Below are positions 46,035 to 64,000 of a stretch of DNA of 64,000 nt, piece by piece. The stretch is from Proales similis. Taxonomy: Eukaryota; Rotifera; Eurotatoria; Ploima; Proalidae. The position numbers were made by a program, and so were the translations under genes. Position 1 is the first letter of the stretch; each line of letters opens with the position of its first letter. The notes under the pieces were generated by a model, which worked only from the letters and a program-made list of their open reading frames with translations, was not told the origin of the DNA and ran no database searches. The DNA lies in NCBI GenBank assembly GCA_019059635.1, contig JAGVRJ010000008.1, positions 1,364,001 to 1,428,000 of the forward strand. Direction: 5' to 3'.

Positions 46035-49000
46035 ATGAGGTCAAATTCGGTCACGTTTCAAGCTTTTCAAACTCCGCAGTTGGCCAGCGAGCAGCGGATG
46101 GCGTACAACGAGAATAGCAAGATGTACTCTCGGTCGAGCAGCGACCTGTCGCGGGGCCCTGATCGCAGCCTGTGGCCAGCAGCAGATGCCAGACAGCCGA
46201 CCAATGCGAGCGAATGTCCCGGCCTGAGCTCATCGTACTCGATCGGCTATCTGGGAAGCGCAATATTGACCAAAGGAAAGACCGGCCTGGGCTGTCTGCA
46301 GCAGCCACTTCGCGAGCTCTACACCTTGTTCAGGCTGCATGGCGCACGGCTGCTGCAGAAAAGGCGCCTAACAATCTCCCTGCACGGCCTGAGCATGTTT
46401 CGCGACGAGCCCGGAGCAGACCGCTTCTCTCACAACGATCTCTCGTCTGTCTACAGCGTTCAACTGCTGCGTTTGGTCAGCGAGCAGCGCAGAGACCGGC
46501 GACACTACTGCGCCTTCTTGCCCATGGGTAAGCTCGTTTGGTTTGAAAAATTGAAAAAGACAAGCTTGAACAAGCGCGCGCTCTAGGCGAAGAGATTGAA
46601 CTCTCGTACGACAATCTGTTTCATCCGCTCGACAAACACATCATTCCACTGATCGACAATGTTCACCATCCTCCGATTGTGGCCTTGATCATGAGACGCA
46701 GCATCGGCATTCAGGCGCTCGAGTGTCACGTGTTCATCATGAGGAGCGCCAGCGAAGCGGCCGAGCTCGTCAACCGCATAAACATCGTCTGTCTCAAGTA
46801 CAAGCAGAGCGTCAGCCAAGACAGCCAAGTGTTCAACTATTCGCCCTACACCGACCTCAACCGCAAAGAGTGCGAGGCAAGAGCCAACGGCCGATTCTCA
46901 TACTCGAACATTGGCGCGGATCGAATCGCCCAGCTGCCGCCAAGGTCGCCATTTCCGGCCGTTCGGCGAGCAAGTGAGCAGAGTCAGCGAAAGCTCGAGT
47001 CGTCGTCGACCAAGACGCAGACCAGCGCGGCCAAAGAGAAGCTCAGCTCGAAAAGTCACTCGTCGCTGATCAGCAAGCTAAAGGGAAACTTTGAAAAGTC
47101 AAACAGTGAAAGCAAACGACGCCGCGACAAGAGTGAAAGTGGCAAAGCGAAAAACTCGATCAGTTCACTTGAATCGCCGTCTTCGGCTGCGTTGGGCCAG
47201 GAGGCGAACGAGTCGATTAAGAAGAGGCCGTCCTCCGCGCTGGCAAGCATCTTCCACTTGGATTCGACTGCGAGTCACAAAAAGAGTTCGGAAGCCGTCT
47301 CGTCGGTCTATTCGATCGGATCCGGAGAGAGGCTGAGAGAGAAAAGCAGCGAGAAAAAGCTGAGTATTGGTAAACGCCTGCTGAAATCGGCCAGGTCAAG
47401 TCTCAAGTCGAACGGCTCCCAGAAAGCAGAGCGCACTTTACCAGCTGACCAGCCGCCAGGCTCGTTGAGCAGAAAATTCGACGTCGACTTTCAGAACATG
47501 ACAGAGCAAGCCGTCGCCGAGTCGACTAGAAGAAGCAGGTCAGCTATACGCGAGTCAGGCGCTAGTCTGCTCATAGACAGCAGCCTACCACCCAGAGTGG
47601 ACCCGAGAGCCAGATCGGCCACACCGGTCATGCCACGAGTTCACCAGTCTAGTGTGCCTCTTGTCGATCCAAAGGCGGACGCCAATTTCATCTTACGCAG
47701 TCGATCGCCCGCTGCCAGATGCAAACAATTGAGGCCGCCGCTGATCACACAGCCACCGATGAGCAGCAATCGAATCCAAGAGGTTCAGTACCTTGTGGAG
47801 ACCGTCTCGCCCGTTCCGCACGCGAGCCATCATGACAGAAACGTGAGAACCAAATCGGCTCTGCCGCGTAGCTCCGAGGCTCGATATGCCCAACAGATCG
47901 AAAGTGAGGCCAAATACGATAATGCCAAGCTCTTGTCAAACCACCTGGCCTGGAACATACTGAGTCGATCGGCCGAGTGTCTGGACCGAGCCGAGGCCGA
48001 ATACCAAAGCCGACTGAGCAGCACGCCTGCCGGAGAGGTGGTTGCTCGGGCCTTGTCGCCCGGGTTCATCGCCCCACCGAACGTGTCGGATCGAGCGAGC
48101 CGGCTAGACCCGGCCGCCAGAGGGGATAGGCCTGGCAGAGAGGTGGAAATAAAAATCGACACGAGCGCCATGCATTTGGCTGCCTGTGCTGGTGTCGGTG
48201 CATCCAAAAGGCAGATTAGTTGTTCGAACAAGGACTCGGCATACAACACGAACAGCAGCAACGAGGACGCGGCCGATTGGAGCGACAGTGGCCGAGTGGC
48301 CAACCGGGTTCAAATCATCGAGGAGAAGCTTGAGGAGAAGAGACGCGAAGAGTTTCACGAAGAGCTCGTGCAAAGGTCACAGAGCAAGAATCACAAGCTA
48401 ATCGGCGGCGTGAAGGTCTATCCGAGTCTGGGCACCGAGCATCGCCACGCAGCCGAGCTGAGGCGAAATCGTCTGGACGCGATCGAGGCCAATTTGGCCG
48501 CGTTGGAGAAGAAGATTCAGCGCAACAAGAGCAAGCTGGCCCGCGAGTTGGACGAGAAATACCTGGAGGGCAGCCGCTGCCGCTTTAACGACTCGCTGAT
48601 GACCTATGCCGAGTCGATAGAGCAAGACGAGGAGCTCATCGATTTGACAAAGCGAAGCGGCAAAATCAGCTTGAGCGAAATGCTTTTCAAGGACGGCAAG
48701 AACAGAGAGGCTGAGCTGGAATCGGCCAGCGGACGAGAAAGGGCCTATTCAGACCAGCCGTTGGCCGAGCAAAATCTGCAGCCATTTCAGCTGATCAAAC
48801 ATCCACGTCAACGTATTTATAACGAATCTCAAGCTCAGCAGCTCCAGCCTCCGGAGCAGTTCAAAAACGACTGCTCGGCGATCGAGGCGGCACTTGAATG
48901 CAGCAGCAGCAGCAGGAGAGAGAGCAGCAGTCGAGCTGAAGAAAGCAGCAGAGCGAAACGAGTTTATTATCACGACGACGGACACTTTTACGGTTACTGA
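46035..49000 (+). CDS. PTB (PID)-domain scaffold protein
   Basis: Exons 46035-46527 and 46587-49000; about 968 residues. Residues about 65-270 look like a phosphotyrosine-binding domain: GYLGSAILTKGKTGLGC (the opening strand typical of FAM43/Dab-like PTBs), RRLTISLHGLSMF, SVYSVQLLRLVS, then HPPIVALIMRR, ALECHVFIMRSASEAAELVN and a closing amphipathic helix. The remaining 700 residues are Ser/Arg-rich and disordered, with many SRSxSP-like sites, and include a conserved-looking coiled coil near IEANLAALEKKIQRNKSKLA. Such adaptors bind NPxY-type tails of membrane receptors. The PTB call rests on pattern; I cannot name an orthologue. AATAAA at 49103-49108. Confidence 0.7.
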
Positions 49001-49999
49001 ATCATCACCATGCTGGTCATGACCATTCTGGCCTTGTTGGTCGTCACTTTTATGGCCGTCATTATTTTATTAAAAAGTAAAAAGTGGAGCAGCAACAGTA
49101 AAAATAAATGTTCGAGCCTTGAGAGCTTAATCATGGCGTGGTTCCTGAGGGACTCGACAGGGACGAGTCGGCTAGAAGTGTCTGAGGAGCGAGATTGCCT
49201 AGAGCTGAATACAAAAGGCCTGTCATTCTTGATTACGAGCGAGTTGATTGTTTATTTGCGCAACTATTCACTTGAACACATCAATCGCGTTCAATGAGCG
49301 CCTGTGGCATCAGTCTTGGGCTCTGATGCGAAACAATCGCCGCCTCACAATGTACAAGTGGAAGAGAGAGAGAGAGCTGCGACCAAGAAGGGGGGAAGGA
49401 AAACTGGCACTATTGTGTCAATCCAAACGGAGTTGAAGTAGACTCGGGCGAAACAGCGGCGGCTTTCTGCCTCGATCGTTAGGCGGAACGAGGCAGTTGC
49501 CGCCTCTCTCCCCCTCCCCTTCTCTCTCTCTCTCTCTCTCTTCTCTCCCTCTCTCTCTCTCTCTGTTGCTCTGCTCTTGCTCTGACATTTCATCCTCTGT
49601 TCGTTCAACTCAGCCATTATTGTATTGGAGGCAGGCCAATCGATCAGAAGAGGATGAATTCAGACCAAATTAAATATAATTGCGTGCGAGCCGAGAGACA
49701 GCAGCGGAGAGAAAGAGCGAGAGAGAGAGAGACAATACAGGCCCCAAATAGCTTTTGATGAGAATCTAATTAGAATGCACTTAATCGAAGCCTCGTCGCT
49801 TCACATGGCTCTGAATGCGATCGCAGTCACAATCGAACTACGAGGCAGCGACTTGAGAGGCGCGCTTCGGTCTTTGCCAATCGGAATTAATTGCAATGTA
49901 AATGATCGTCTCTTCTTGTTTTCAGTTAATGCTGCACGTCTAGCTCTTGCCAACAACGTTTCGACTACGACTGACGCGGTCAGAAAACAAGCAATTCAA
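49001..49999. other. Intergenic upstream of glutamate receptor 1, CT/GA tracts
   Basis: Holds the PTB gene's polyadenylation signal (49103-49108), a CT tract (49501-49563), a GA tract (49711-49733) and presumably the glutamate-receptor promoter. A frame starting at 49010 with a hydrophobic N-terminus overlaps the polyadenylation signal and is not called. Confidence 0.45.
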
Positions 50000-53965
<3,966 letters not shown>

Positions 53966-54794
53966 ACTCTTCTTGGATTTTATTCGTTGCTCTTGTACGA
54001 TTTATTTTCTTGGCAAAAAAACAAACAAACAAACAACTCTGAATTGACTGTTCACCAATAAGAAATAAACAGAAAAGACAATGAGAACTGCCTTTGTTAA
54101 TTATCTTCTTCTTGTCTAAATTTGCCCAAGTGAAGCAGGTCCAAACGGGACGAGCGGCTCAAATTATCAAATCTAATTGAGAAGCAAGTTGAAATAGACT
54201 CATAATGGAACTAGTCGATTATGGGCCCTCCAGAAGCTGTTTTGAATGTCAAATAGTCTACACAATTGGCTCTGAGAGATCTGCAATTAAGCAAACTTTC
54301 CGCCTCAATTGCTTGATCGATTGATCGTCGAGCGGCCCAAGGGGAAGCGATCGGCTAACAAGAGCGAGCGAGGCTTTGACTGAGGAGAATAAGAACTAAA
54401 AGCCGAGTTGATCGTAACCACACACACACACACACAAACAATAAAAACAATTGTAATAATTGAAGTCTGATTAATTCGTTCGCATTGCAGAGTTGTGTAG
54501 AGGCGGCGCGATCCGATTGGTTCTGACAGACGCATCCGAGTTGGCGCTGCAGAGACGTGTGCCTGACAAGAGCCGTTCACAACAACCAGTGCGTTCACAT
54601 CAATAGTGCTCATCATTCGCAATTGTGTAATCCGTCTCTGCTGCTGACTGTTGTTGCCAGCTCATCCTGCCCGGTCGTTTGCCAGTCTTTAACGGCCCCT
54701 TGTCCAAACAGCTCTATTCACTTAGATGTAATCGAGACTTGTTGACGATTCGTCCAGTCTCATTCAGTTCGTTCTAACAAAATTCAAATCGAAA
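53966..54794. other. Intergenic between receptor paralogues
   Basis: Contains AATAAA at 54064-54069 for copy 1 and a CA dinucleotide run (54418-54437). No gene seen; the promoter of copy 2 should lie near its right end. Confidence 0.5.
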
Positions 54795-58767
<3,973 letters not shown>

Positions 58768-59268
58768 AATGCGGCATTTTCGAATTTGCTCTCTCTCTTT
58801 CTGTCCCTGTCTCTCTGTCTCTCCCGTTCTCGCTCTCTTCCTGAGAGGGTCACAGTTGGTCCAAATAAAGGCTGAGTAAACCCAACGAGCGAATTTAACC
58901 AGTGGGCCTAATGCAGCCGTTCGTTTTGTTTTGAGAAATTTTTCGCGTTGAAGGTGTCGGGCGAGAGGATGCTGCAGGCTGTTAGGATGATTGATAGAGA
59001 TCGAGGACCAGCAGAATGCACGGGCAGAAGGGCCTGTGCTCTGCGAAACAAAAAACAGACACAGTTGGCATGCGAGGCGAGCGGAGTGGTGTATGAATTA
59101 ATTTGCATATTTGGCAATCGCAATCTTCTCGCACACAAGTATAATCTAATCACAGACTCAGAGAGAGAGGACTGCGGCGAAGAGGATTTGCGCTGCTCGA
59201 AGGACAAAGCAGCGATCCAATGGAAGTCTAATTGGCCAACAAAGAGGACAAGAGAACAAGCGGTTGTG
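58768..59268. other. Receptor 2 3' flank and cramped 5' region
   Basis: Contains a CT-rich pyrimidine stretch (58790-58845), the AATAAA of receptor copy 2 and an open 5' extension of the cramped frame back to 58948 that lacks conservation and is treated as leader. Confidence 0.45.
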
Positions 59269-61757
59269 ATGGAGGTCGACGAGCCGACGGCACCGAGCGA
59301 AGCGCTGCCTCCGAATGCGCCGGCAGTCGTTGTGCTCTCGTGCGAACAGGACGCAGACGATTCCTCTCTGGTTCGTCGCTTGAAGGCCAAAAGGCCAGTC
59401 GACAAGGCGCAGATCGGAGGCGACGAGCCAGTGATCAAAAAAGAAAAGCAGCGTCCCGAGACTTGGAACAAATTGGAGAAGCAAATGTTTTTCAACGCGC
59501 TCCGCCTGGTAAGTAACCTTGAGCTTGAACGTACACGCTGGCCACTCTAAATGGCTGGAATGGAAGAATGGCAAGAACTTTGAGGCAATTACTCAGCACT
59601 TCAATTCGCGCCGGTTCAAATCGGGCCAGACTCGATGCGGACAGCGCAGCAAGGAGCAGATCAGACACTTTTACTACAGAACGTGGCACAAAATAGTCAA
59701 GCATGTGAGCATCGCCAAAAGCGACGAAGAGGTCACCTCCAGCGATGAGCATGCCCGACTGCGTGTGAGCGGCGAGGTGCCACTCAGGGATCTGCAAGTA
59801 AAATGCTTGGTCGGCTACCACGCGCTGATGAACCGCTCGCAGCGATGGAACAAAAAGACCGCCGTCAAACTCGTCGAGCTAATTCAGCACGGATGGACCA
59901 CAGTGCGCGAGAAGGGCAAAATAAATCGACTGAGACTGCCGATTTGCGACAAACTCGTGTCGGCCGAGACGGGCCGCAATGCGCAGACGAGCGAGCTAAA
60001 AGCCGAAGAAGAGGCCAAAGGAGATGGCAAATCGCCTCTGCTGCCCGTCAGTCTGAGTGTGACGCTCAAGCCAAAGTCAGAGAGCGCCTACTGCCGGGTG
60101 CATCGGATCGCCCAGAATCCGTTTGTGCAAGTCAAAGTCGACCCGCTCAGTCCGATCAGCTCTCTTTTGGAGCATTTACAACGCAAATGGCTCAGCAGAC
60201 GTGGACAGTTGGCCGAGCGCTTTCGAATCATGCCCTCAGATGGCGGCGATCTTGTTCTCACTCTGTATGTGGACGAGACTAGCCAAACACTGGCCGATCT
60301 AAAACTGGCCGAACAAAGCCGGTCAGAATTGTCGGACGATCGAAAGCGGCCTCGATTTCAAATGACCATGAGCGCCCAGGTGCTCAGGTCCGACGGCTTA
60401 CGAGTTGAGAACGCCGCGCACGTCTGCTTTGCTCAGCTTTACTTGGCCCTGGGAAGGCCTGATTCGGTTGAGATGCTCTACGAATGGGAAAATGTGGACA
60501 AGAATAGCAGCAGCCGCTTATCGCAGCTGGCGTCCAGCGACATCAGCCAGTCAGAGAGCTTGGCGCATCATCACCAACGCTCTCTGGTCGGAGCACAGCA
60601 GCAGCAGCGGTTCTATCTGGAAACGCTTTCGATCGTCGCCTCGGCGCTGCTTCATCATTTACAAAAGGCCAAAGCAGAGCCCATCAAATGTGGCAAGCCG
60701 AGCGAGGCAGCTTCGACAAGTAGAACCGAGCCTGAAGCTCAGACAACTTTGGGATTCATTCAAACCGGCGAGACAGGCATGCCCCGGCAGACTGTCGTGC
60801 CGCTCAGCAATGTCTTGGAAAGGCTGACTGAAGAGCAGACCAACAAGACAAGGAAACTACTGGCCGATTTGAGCGCCAAAAAGCGCTCGAGACAGCGAAA
60901 GCCGATCATGGTGGTCAACACAAGCTCTAATCCTCCTCGAAGTCTATTGCCCAAGGCGAGCGTTCTGGTCAAGTCGGTGAACGACGCTGCTGCCGCTGTC
61001 GGCTCGCCAATTCTAAACGAGCCATCGCCAATGCCAAGTGGCGAGCAATTCGAGTCTGTTCTTGCGCCTGTGGTCTTCTCTGCTTCGGTGGCTGGAGTAG
61101 CTCGTCAAATAGTCAACACGACTGTGCCCGGCTCGGTGATTTCAGATTCGCAATTTCCCTCACTCGAGTGCACTGGTGCCAGTATTGGCGCGATATCCAC
61201 CGCCGCCGCCGCCGAGAATCAAGCGCCCGCAGAGTCAGTGGCGCCCCAGGAGCTGAAAGAAGACTCGCTCGCTCTGATGGACTTGACTCTGACCAGCAAC
61301 AGCAGCCTGTTTGCCAGTGTCGAATCAGGACTAAACCGGGGCGAGAAAGGCGAGCCGACTTCGTTCGTGTTCGCCAATTTCGGTGCAGGACAGCTGGCCG
61401 CCTCTGAGTTGGCCAGCAGCGATGCTCAGCCGGAGAAAGCAACGTTCATCGAGTCAATGCCCGAGTGGTCCGATTCCATGACAGAGATCTCTCTGCCGGC
61501 CTGTCTAATCAGCGAGTTTCAAACTCCGGAGAAAGCGTGTCGACTCAACTTGCCTGTGCTGAGCGAGAATTCGCGCGACTCGGTCTTTTTTAACGTAAGC
61601 ATCCGATTCGACTAAATTGAAAATTTTTCCAACCAACTTGAACCTGCAGATGGATACGATTATGGACGTAACAGCTCCGAACGCGTTGGCTCGCTCCGAA
61701 GAGTCGTCGCTTATCGCCAGCCTTAACGCTTCGAATATGCACAAGCATTCTGCGTGA
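59269..61757 (+). CDS. CRAMP1: Cramped-like (CRAMP1) SANT-domain chromatin protein
   Basis: Exons 59269-59508, 59567-about 61595 and a short last exon (starting MDTIMDVTAP) to TGA 61757. The SANT/Myb-like domain begins in exon 1 (ETWNKLEKQMFFNALRL) and continues across a 58-nt intron as NGKNFEAITQHFNSR, then the invariant RSKEQIRHFYYRTWHKIVKHV. A second conserved block follows (NKKTAVKLVELIQHGWTTVREKGK, LRLPICDKL). The rest is Ser/Ala-rich and low in conservation, with a Gln-containing segment. Cramped proteins regulate histone H1 gene transcription and, in Drosophila, Polycomb-type silencing. I placed the start at MEVDEPTAPSEALPP; upstream in-frame codons exist but look non-conserved. AATAAA at 61849-61854. 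Confidence 0.92.
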
Positions 61758-62080
61758 TTGAATTTCACTCAGCTGCTGATGTCAGTGATCCGGTCCGTTC
61801 GGCCACACTCTCTTTTTTATTTCTACTTAATTGATAACAAAGTGAATGAATAAATGCTCCTTTCCTATATCTTATCTGTGATCTTGTTCACATTTTTAGA
61901 GAAACGAGCACTCAGCAGCAGCAGTCGACCAATACACTTTGACTGCACTTTGAAATATGTCATGGGCAGCACAACTCGGTCGTATGAAATTTCATTGACG
62001 TAATAAGGCGAAACCTATTTAAGGACAAAAGCGAACATTCGAAGCCCAGAAACGAACAAATAAAAACAAACCCGATTAAA
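61758..62080. promoter_or_regulatory. Cramped 3' end and promoter of acidic secreted protein
   Basis: AATAAA for cramped at 61849-61854, then a TATA-like TATTTAAG at 62016-62023, 58 nt before the ATG of the acidic secreted protein, with an A-rich leader. Confidence 0.5.
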
Positions 62081-63151
62081 ATGAGAAGCAATTTACTCTT
62101 GTTCCTGTTCGCAGGACTATTCATCATTGGCTTGGTTCACACCAGAGCCATACCCGAGTCGAACCTGGACTCGCCCAAGATTTCACATCAGCGAAGGCTT
62201 CAAGTTGTCAAGAGAGAGGTCGCCGAAGAGGAAGAAGAAGAGACTGAGGCAGCAAACAGCGAGAACGAAGAATCGGAGGAGAGCAGCAGCGAAGAGGAGG
62301 ATTCTGAAGAAAGCAGCAGCGAGAACGAAGGAGCTGAGAACGAAGAAGCTGAAGGATCTGAGAACGAAGAAGCTGAAGCTGAGAACGAAGGAGCTGAAGG
62401 ATCTGAGAACGAAGAAGCTGAAGCTGAGAACGAAGGAGCTGAAGGATCTGAGAACGAAGAAGCTGAAGCTGAGAACGAAGGAGCTGAAGGATCTGAGGCC
62501 GAGAACGAAGGAGCTGAAGCCGAGAACGAAGGAGCTGAAGGATCTGAGAACGAAGAAGCTGAAGCTGAGAACGAAGGAGCTGAAGGATCTGAGAACGAAG
62601 GATCTGAGGCCGAGAACGAAGGAGCTGAAGGATCTGAGAACGAAGGATCTGAGGCCGAGAACGAAGGAGCTGAAGGAGCTGAGAACGAAGGATCTGAGGC
62701 CGAGAACGAAGGAGCTGAAGGATCTGAGAACGAAGGATCTGAGGCCGAGAACGAAGGAGCTGAAGGATCTGAGGTCGAGAACGAAGGAGCTGAAGGAGCT
62801 GGAGCATCTCAAGATGGAAAAGCAGCCGCAGCGACTCAAAATGGTAAAGGGACTGGAGCGTCGGAGAATAGAAAAGAAGCTGGGGCGTCCCAAAATGGAA
62901 AAGGACCAAGCAATGGCAAAGAGAACGGATCTGCTCAGAATCATCTTTCAGCTGAAGTAGAGGAAAACGAGCTTGAGACCGAGACAGATGCCAACGAGCT
63001 TGAGACCGAGACTGAAGAGAACGAGCTTGAGACCGAGACCGAAGAGAACGAGCTTGAGACCGAGACAGATGCCAACGAACTTGAGACCGAGACTGAGAAC
63101 GAAGGAGCTGAGGTCGAGATCGAAGAAAACGAGCAAGAGATCGAGGCTTAG
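62081..63151 (+). CDS. Secreted, extremely acidic repeat protein
   Basis: Single exon, 356 residues. A signal peptide (LLLFLFAGLFIIGLVHT) and a short pro-like segment lead to QRRLQVVKREV, whose dibasic sites would suit furin-type cleavage. The remainder is almost entirely Glu, Ala, Gly, Asn and Ser: first EEE/SSSEEED runs, then tandem ENEGAEGSENEEAEA-type units (62326-62800), a QNGKG-type spacer that brings in Lys and Gly (62800-62950), and ELETETDAN-type units to the end. There are no cysteines after the signal peptide, so the mature protein should be disordered and strongly negative. Secreted acidic disordered proteins bind calcium or mineral, or act in silk, glue, cuticle or saliva; no family is recognised. 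Polyadenylation signals at 63299-63304 and 63315-63320. Confidence 0.85.
   Translation: MRSNLLLFLFAGLFIIGLVHTRAIPESNLDSPKISHQRRLQVVKREVAEEEEEETEAANSENEESEESSSEEEDSEESSSENEGAENEEAEGSENEEAEAENEGAEGSENEEAEAENEGAEGSENEEAEAENEGAEGSEAENEGAEAENEGAEGSENEEAEAENEGAEGSENEGSEAENEGAEGSENEGSEAENEGAEGAENEGSEAENEGAEGSENEGSEAENEGAEGSEVENEGAEGAGASQDGKAAAATQNGKGTGASENRKEAGASQNGKGPSNGKENGSAQNHLSAEVEENELETETDANELETETEENELETETEENELETETDANELETETENEGAEVEIEENEQEIEA
62326..62800 (+). repeat. Coding minisatellite, about 45-nt unit with 36-nt and 15-nt variants
   Basis: The GAGAACGAAGGAGCTGAAGG module recurs with GAGAACGAAGAAGCTGAAGC and GATCTGAGGCC variants. Unit lengths are multiples of three, so the reading frame is kept, and near-identical copies imply recent unequal exchange or conversion. 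The repeats make all six frames look open, which produces spurious long frames on both strands. Confidence 0.9.
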
Positions 63152-63632
63152 AAGGCTAATCTGCGCTTCATTCTTGAGCTACTATAACAGAAAGTATTTA
63201 AACTTGACTAGATTAAGTTGCAGCTTTAGTTCGAAGCATCAATCCTTATGATATTAAACAACGCTCGTAGGGCTTTTTAGTGTTTTTTAAATGAATCAAA
63301 TAAACTTGCTGAAAAATAAAAAGCAAAACTTTCTCTTGCTTGAAGAGTTATTCGGGCCGAGACTTTTTGAATTGTTGATTTTGAATGAGACTCGAAGTTA
63401 GAGAGGTGAGGTCGAGGCTGATCTATGGTTCAGAGACCGCATTGTTGGATTGTCATGGTTTGATCGCAACAAGTCGAACGTTCAGCGAGCAATTGAACCA
63501 TCAAGAGCTTGATAGCCTCTGACTTTTGAATAAACTATTAGATAACAGGAGAAATCTAAGCCCAGAGTTTATTTGCCCAATTCGAAATGTTATCTTACTG
63601 ATCTTACAGTCGAGTGGCTTTCGGCGCTCAAG

Positions 63633-63638
63633 TATAAA
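63633..63638 (+). promoter_or_regulatory. TATA box of second secreted protein
   Basis: TATAAA in CAAGTATAAAAGCGGC, 35 nt before the ATG at 63673. A strong match with the spacing of a highly transcribed gene. Confidence 0.65.
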
Positions 63639-63672
63639 AGCGGCTGAGATGTTCTGAAAGGTAAGAACAAAG

Positions 63673-64000
63673 ATGGGAGAGAAATTTCTAAGAGCCATAG
63701 TTGTCGGTTTGTTGATTGCACAGTTAGCCAACTCGTTTGTCTTGCAAGAGAGTTTGCAAGCAGGCAAAGAGGCCAATCATCTTGATAACGAAAAGCGAGA
63801 CCTGTCCGAAGAGAGTCGAGTAGATTCGTCTAGAACAAACATCAAGAGCAGCCAAGGAGATGATCTCGATAAAGAAGATGACAAGCCTCAAGACAAGGCA
63901 ATCAGCTCAGAGTCGAGCAAACGCGACAAGAAAAAGACGAAAGATGAAAACGGCTCGGGATCGCAAAGCGAGACTGAAGCCAAGCAAAAGGCTGCTAAAA
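63673..64000 (+). CDS. Second secreted charged protein, C-terminus beyond window
   Basis: Open frame from ATG 63673 to the window edge, 109 codons visible. The signal peptide is FLRAIVVGLLIAQLANS. Shortly after comes a dibasic NEKRDLSEE site, then a Ser/Asp/Glu/Lys-rich disordered stretch (KDENGSGSQSETEAKQK) with no cysteine. Layout matches the gene just upstream: TATA promoter, short leader, signal peptide, a 20-30-residue segment, a KR site and then charged low complexity. The two are plausibly diverged tandem duplicates, though this one is mixed-charge rather than purely acidic. Function unknown. Confidence 0.75.
   Translation, partial: MGEKFLRAIVVGLLIAQLANSFVLQESLQAGKEANHLDNEKRDLSEESRVDSSRTNIKSSQGDDLDKEDDKPQDKAISSESSKRDKKKTKDENGSGSQSETEAKQKAAK

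Noticed and set aside
49010-49297. Small frame with an N-terminal hydrophobic helix just after the PTB gene stop, considered as a micropeptide
   Set aside because: It runs through the AATAAA at 49103-49108, so the mRNA would probably end before its stop codon.
62127-62960. Long alternative frames on both strands across the acidic repeat
   Set aside because: The 45-nt repeat contains no stop in several frames, so these open frames are a by-product of repetition. Only the frame with signal peptide and TATA promoter is credible.

Overview
This is nuclear DNA from a compact animal genome. Protein genes on both strands have animal-type architecture (CBP/p300, AMPA-type glutamate receptors, a Hox gene, otopetrin, smoothelin, cramped). 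Introns are mostly 45-65 nt with GT-AG ends, intergenic gaps are usually 0.2-2 kb, and several large genes are almost intron-free: CBP has one 6.25 kb coding exon, FKBP and HUS1 are single exons, and topoisomerase II has one intron. There are no operons or ribosome-binding sites of bacterial type, and I see no transposon, CRISPR array or tRNA gene. A secreted LRR-like fragment at the left edge resembles a family I associate with chelicerates and other panarthropods, so I lean to a streamlined panarthropod. CFAP57, a motile-cilium protein, argues that the animal still makes motile cilia or flagellate sperm. The species cannot be settled from sequence alone.

Layout. 1-4.1 kb: a partial secreted LRR-like gene and an AT-rich, multi-exon gene I do not recognise. 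4.8-11.2 kb: CBP/p300 acetyltransferase. 12.2-16.6 kb: a possible small secreted peptide, a secreted EGF-repeat protein, the RNF121 ubiquitin ligase, and a small TAZ2-KIX protein that looks like a catalytically empty piece of CBP. 16.8-28.1 kb, all minus strand: IGHMBP2 helicase, CFAP57, HUS1 and an FKBP4-type immunophilin. 28.9-38.1 kb, plus strand: DNA topoisomerase II, a secreted LRR protein and a condensation-superfamily acyltransferase. 38.2-43.8 kb, minus strand: a central-class Hox gene, an otopetrin proton channel and a smoothelin-type calponin-homology protein. 46.0-49.0 kb: a PTB-domain protein. 50.0-58.8 kb: two tandem AMPA-type glutamate receptor genes. 59.3-61.8 kb: cramped (CRAMP1). 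62.1-64.0 kb: two tandem secreted, disordered, charged proteins with TATA promoters; the second runs off the window.

Most genes are conserved housekeeping or neuronal genes and share no pathway merely by being neighbours. The strongest unexplained feature is the 326-residue TAZ2-KIX protein at 15,606-16,586. It combines two CBP protein-interaction domains, in the reverse of CBP's order, without bromodomain or acetyltransferase, and lies 4.4 kb from the full-length CBP gene. Other points of interest are the acidic repeat secreted pair, the bacterial/fungal-looking acyltransferase, and an isolated Hox gene with an intron inside the homeobox.
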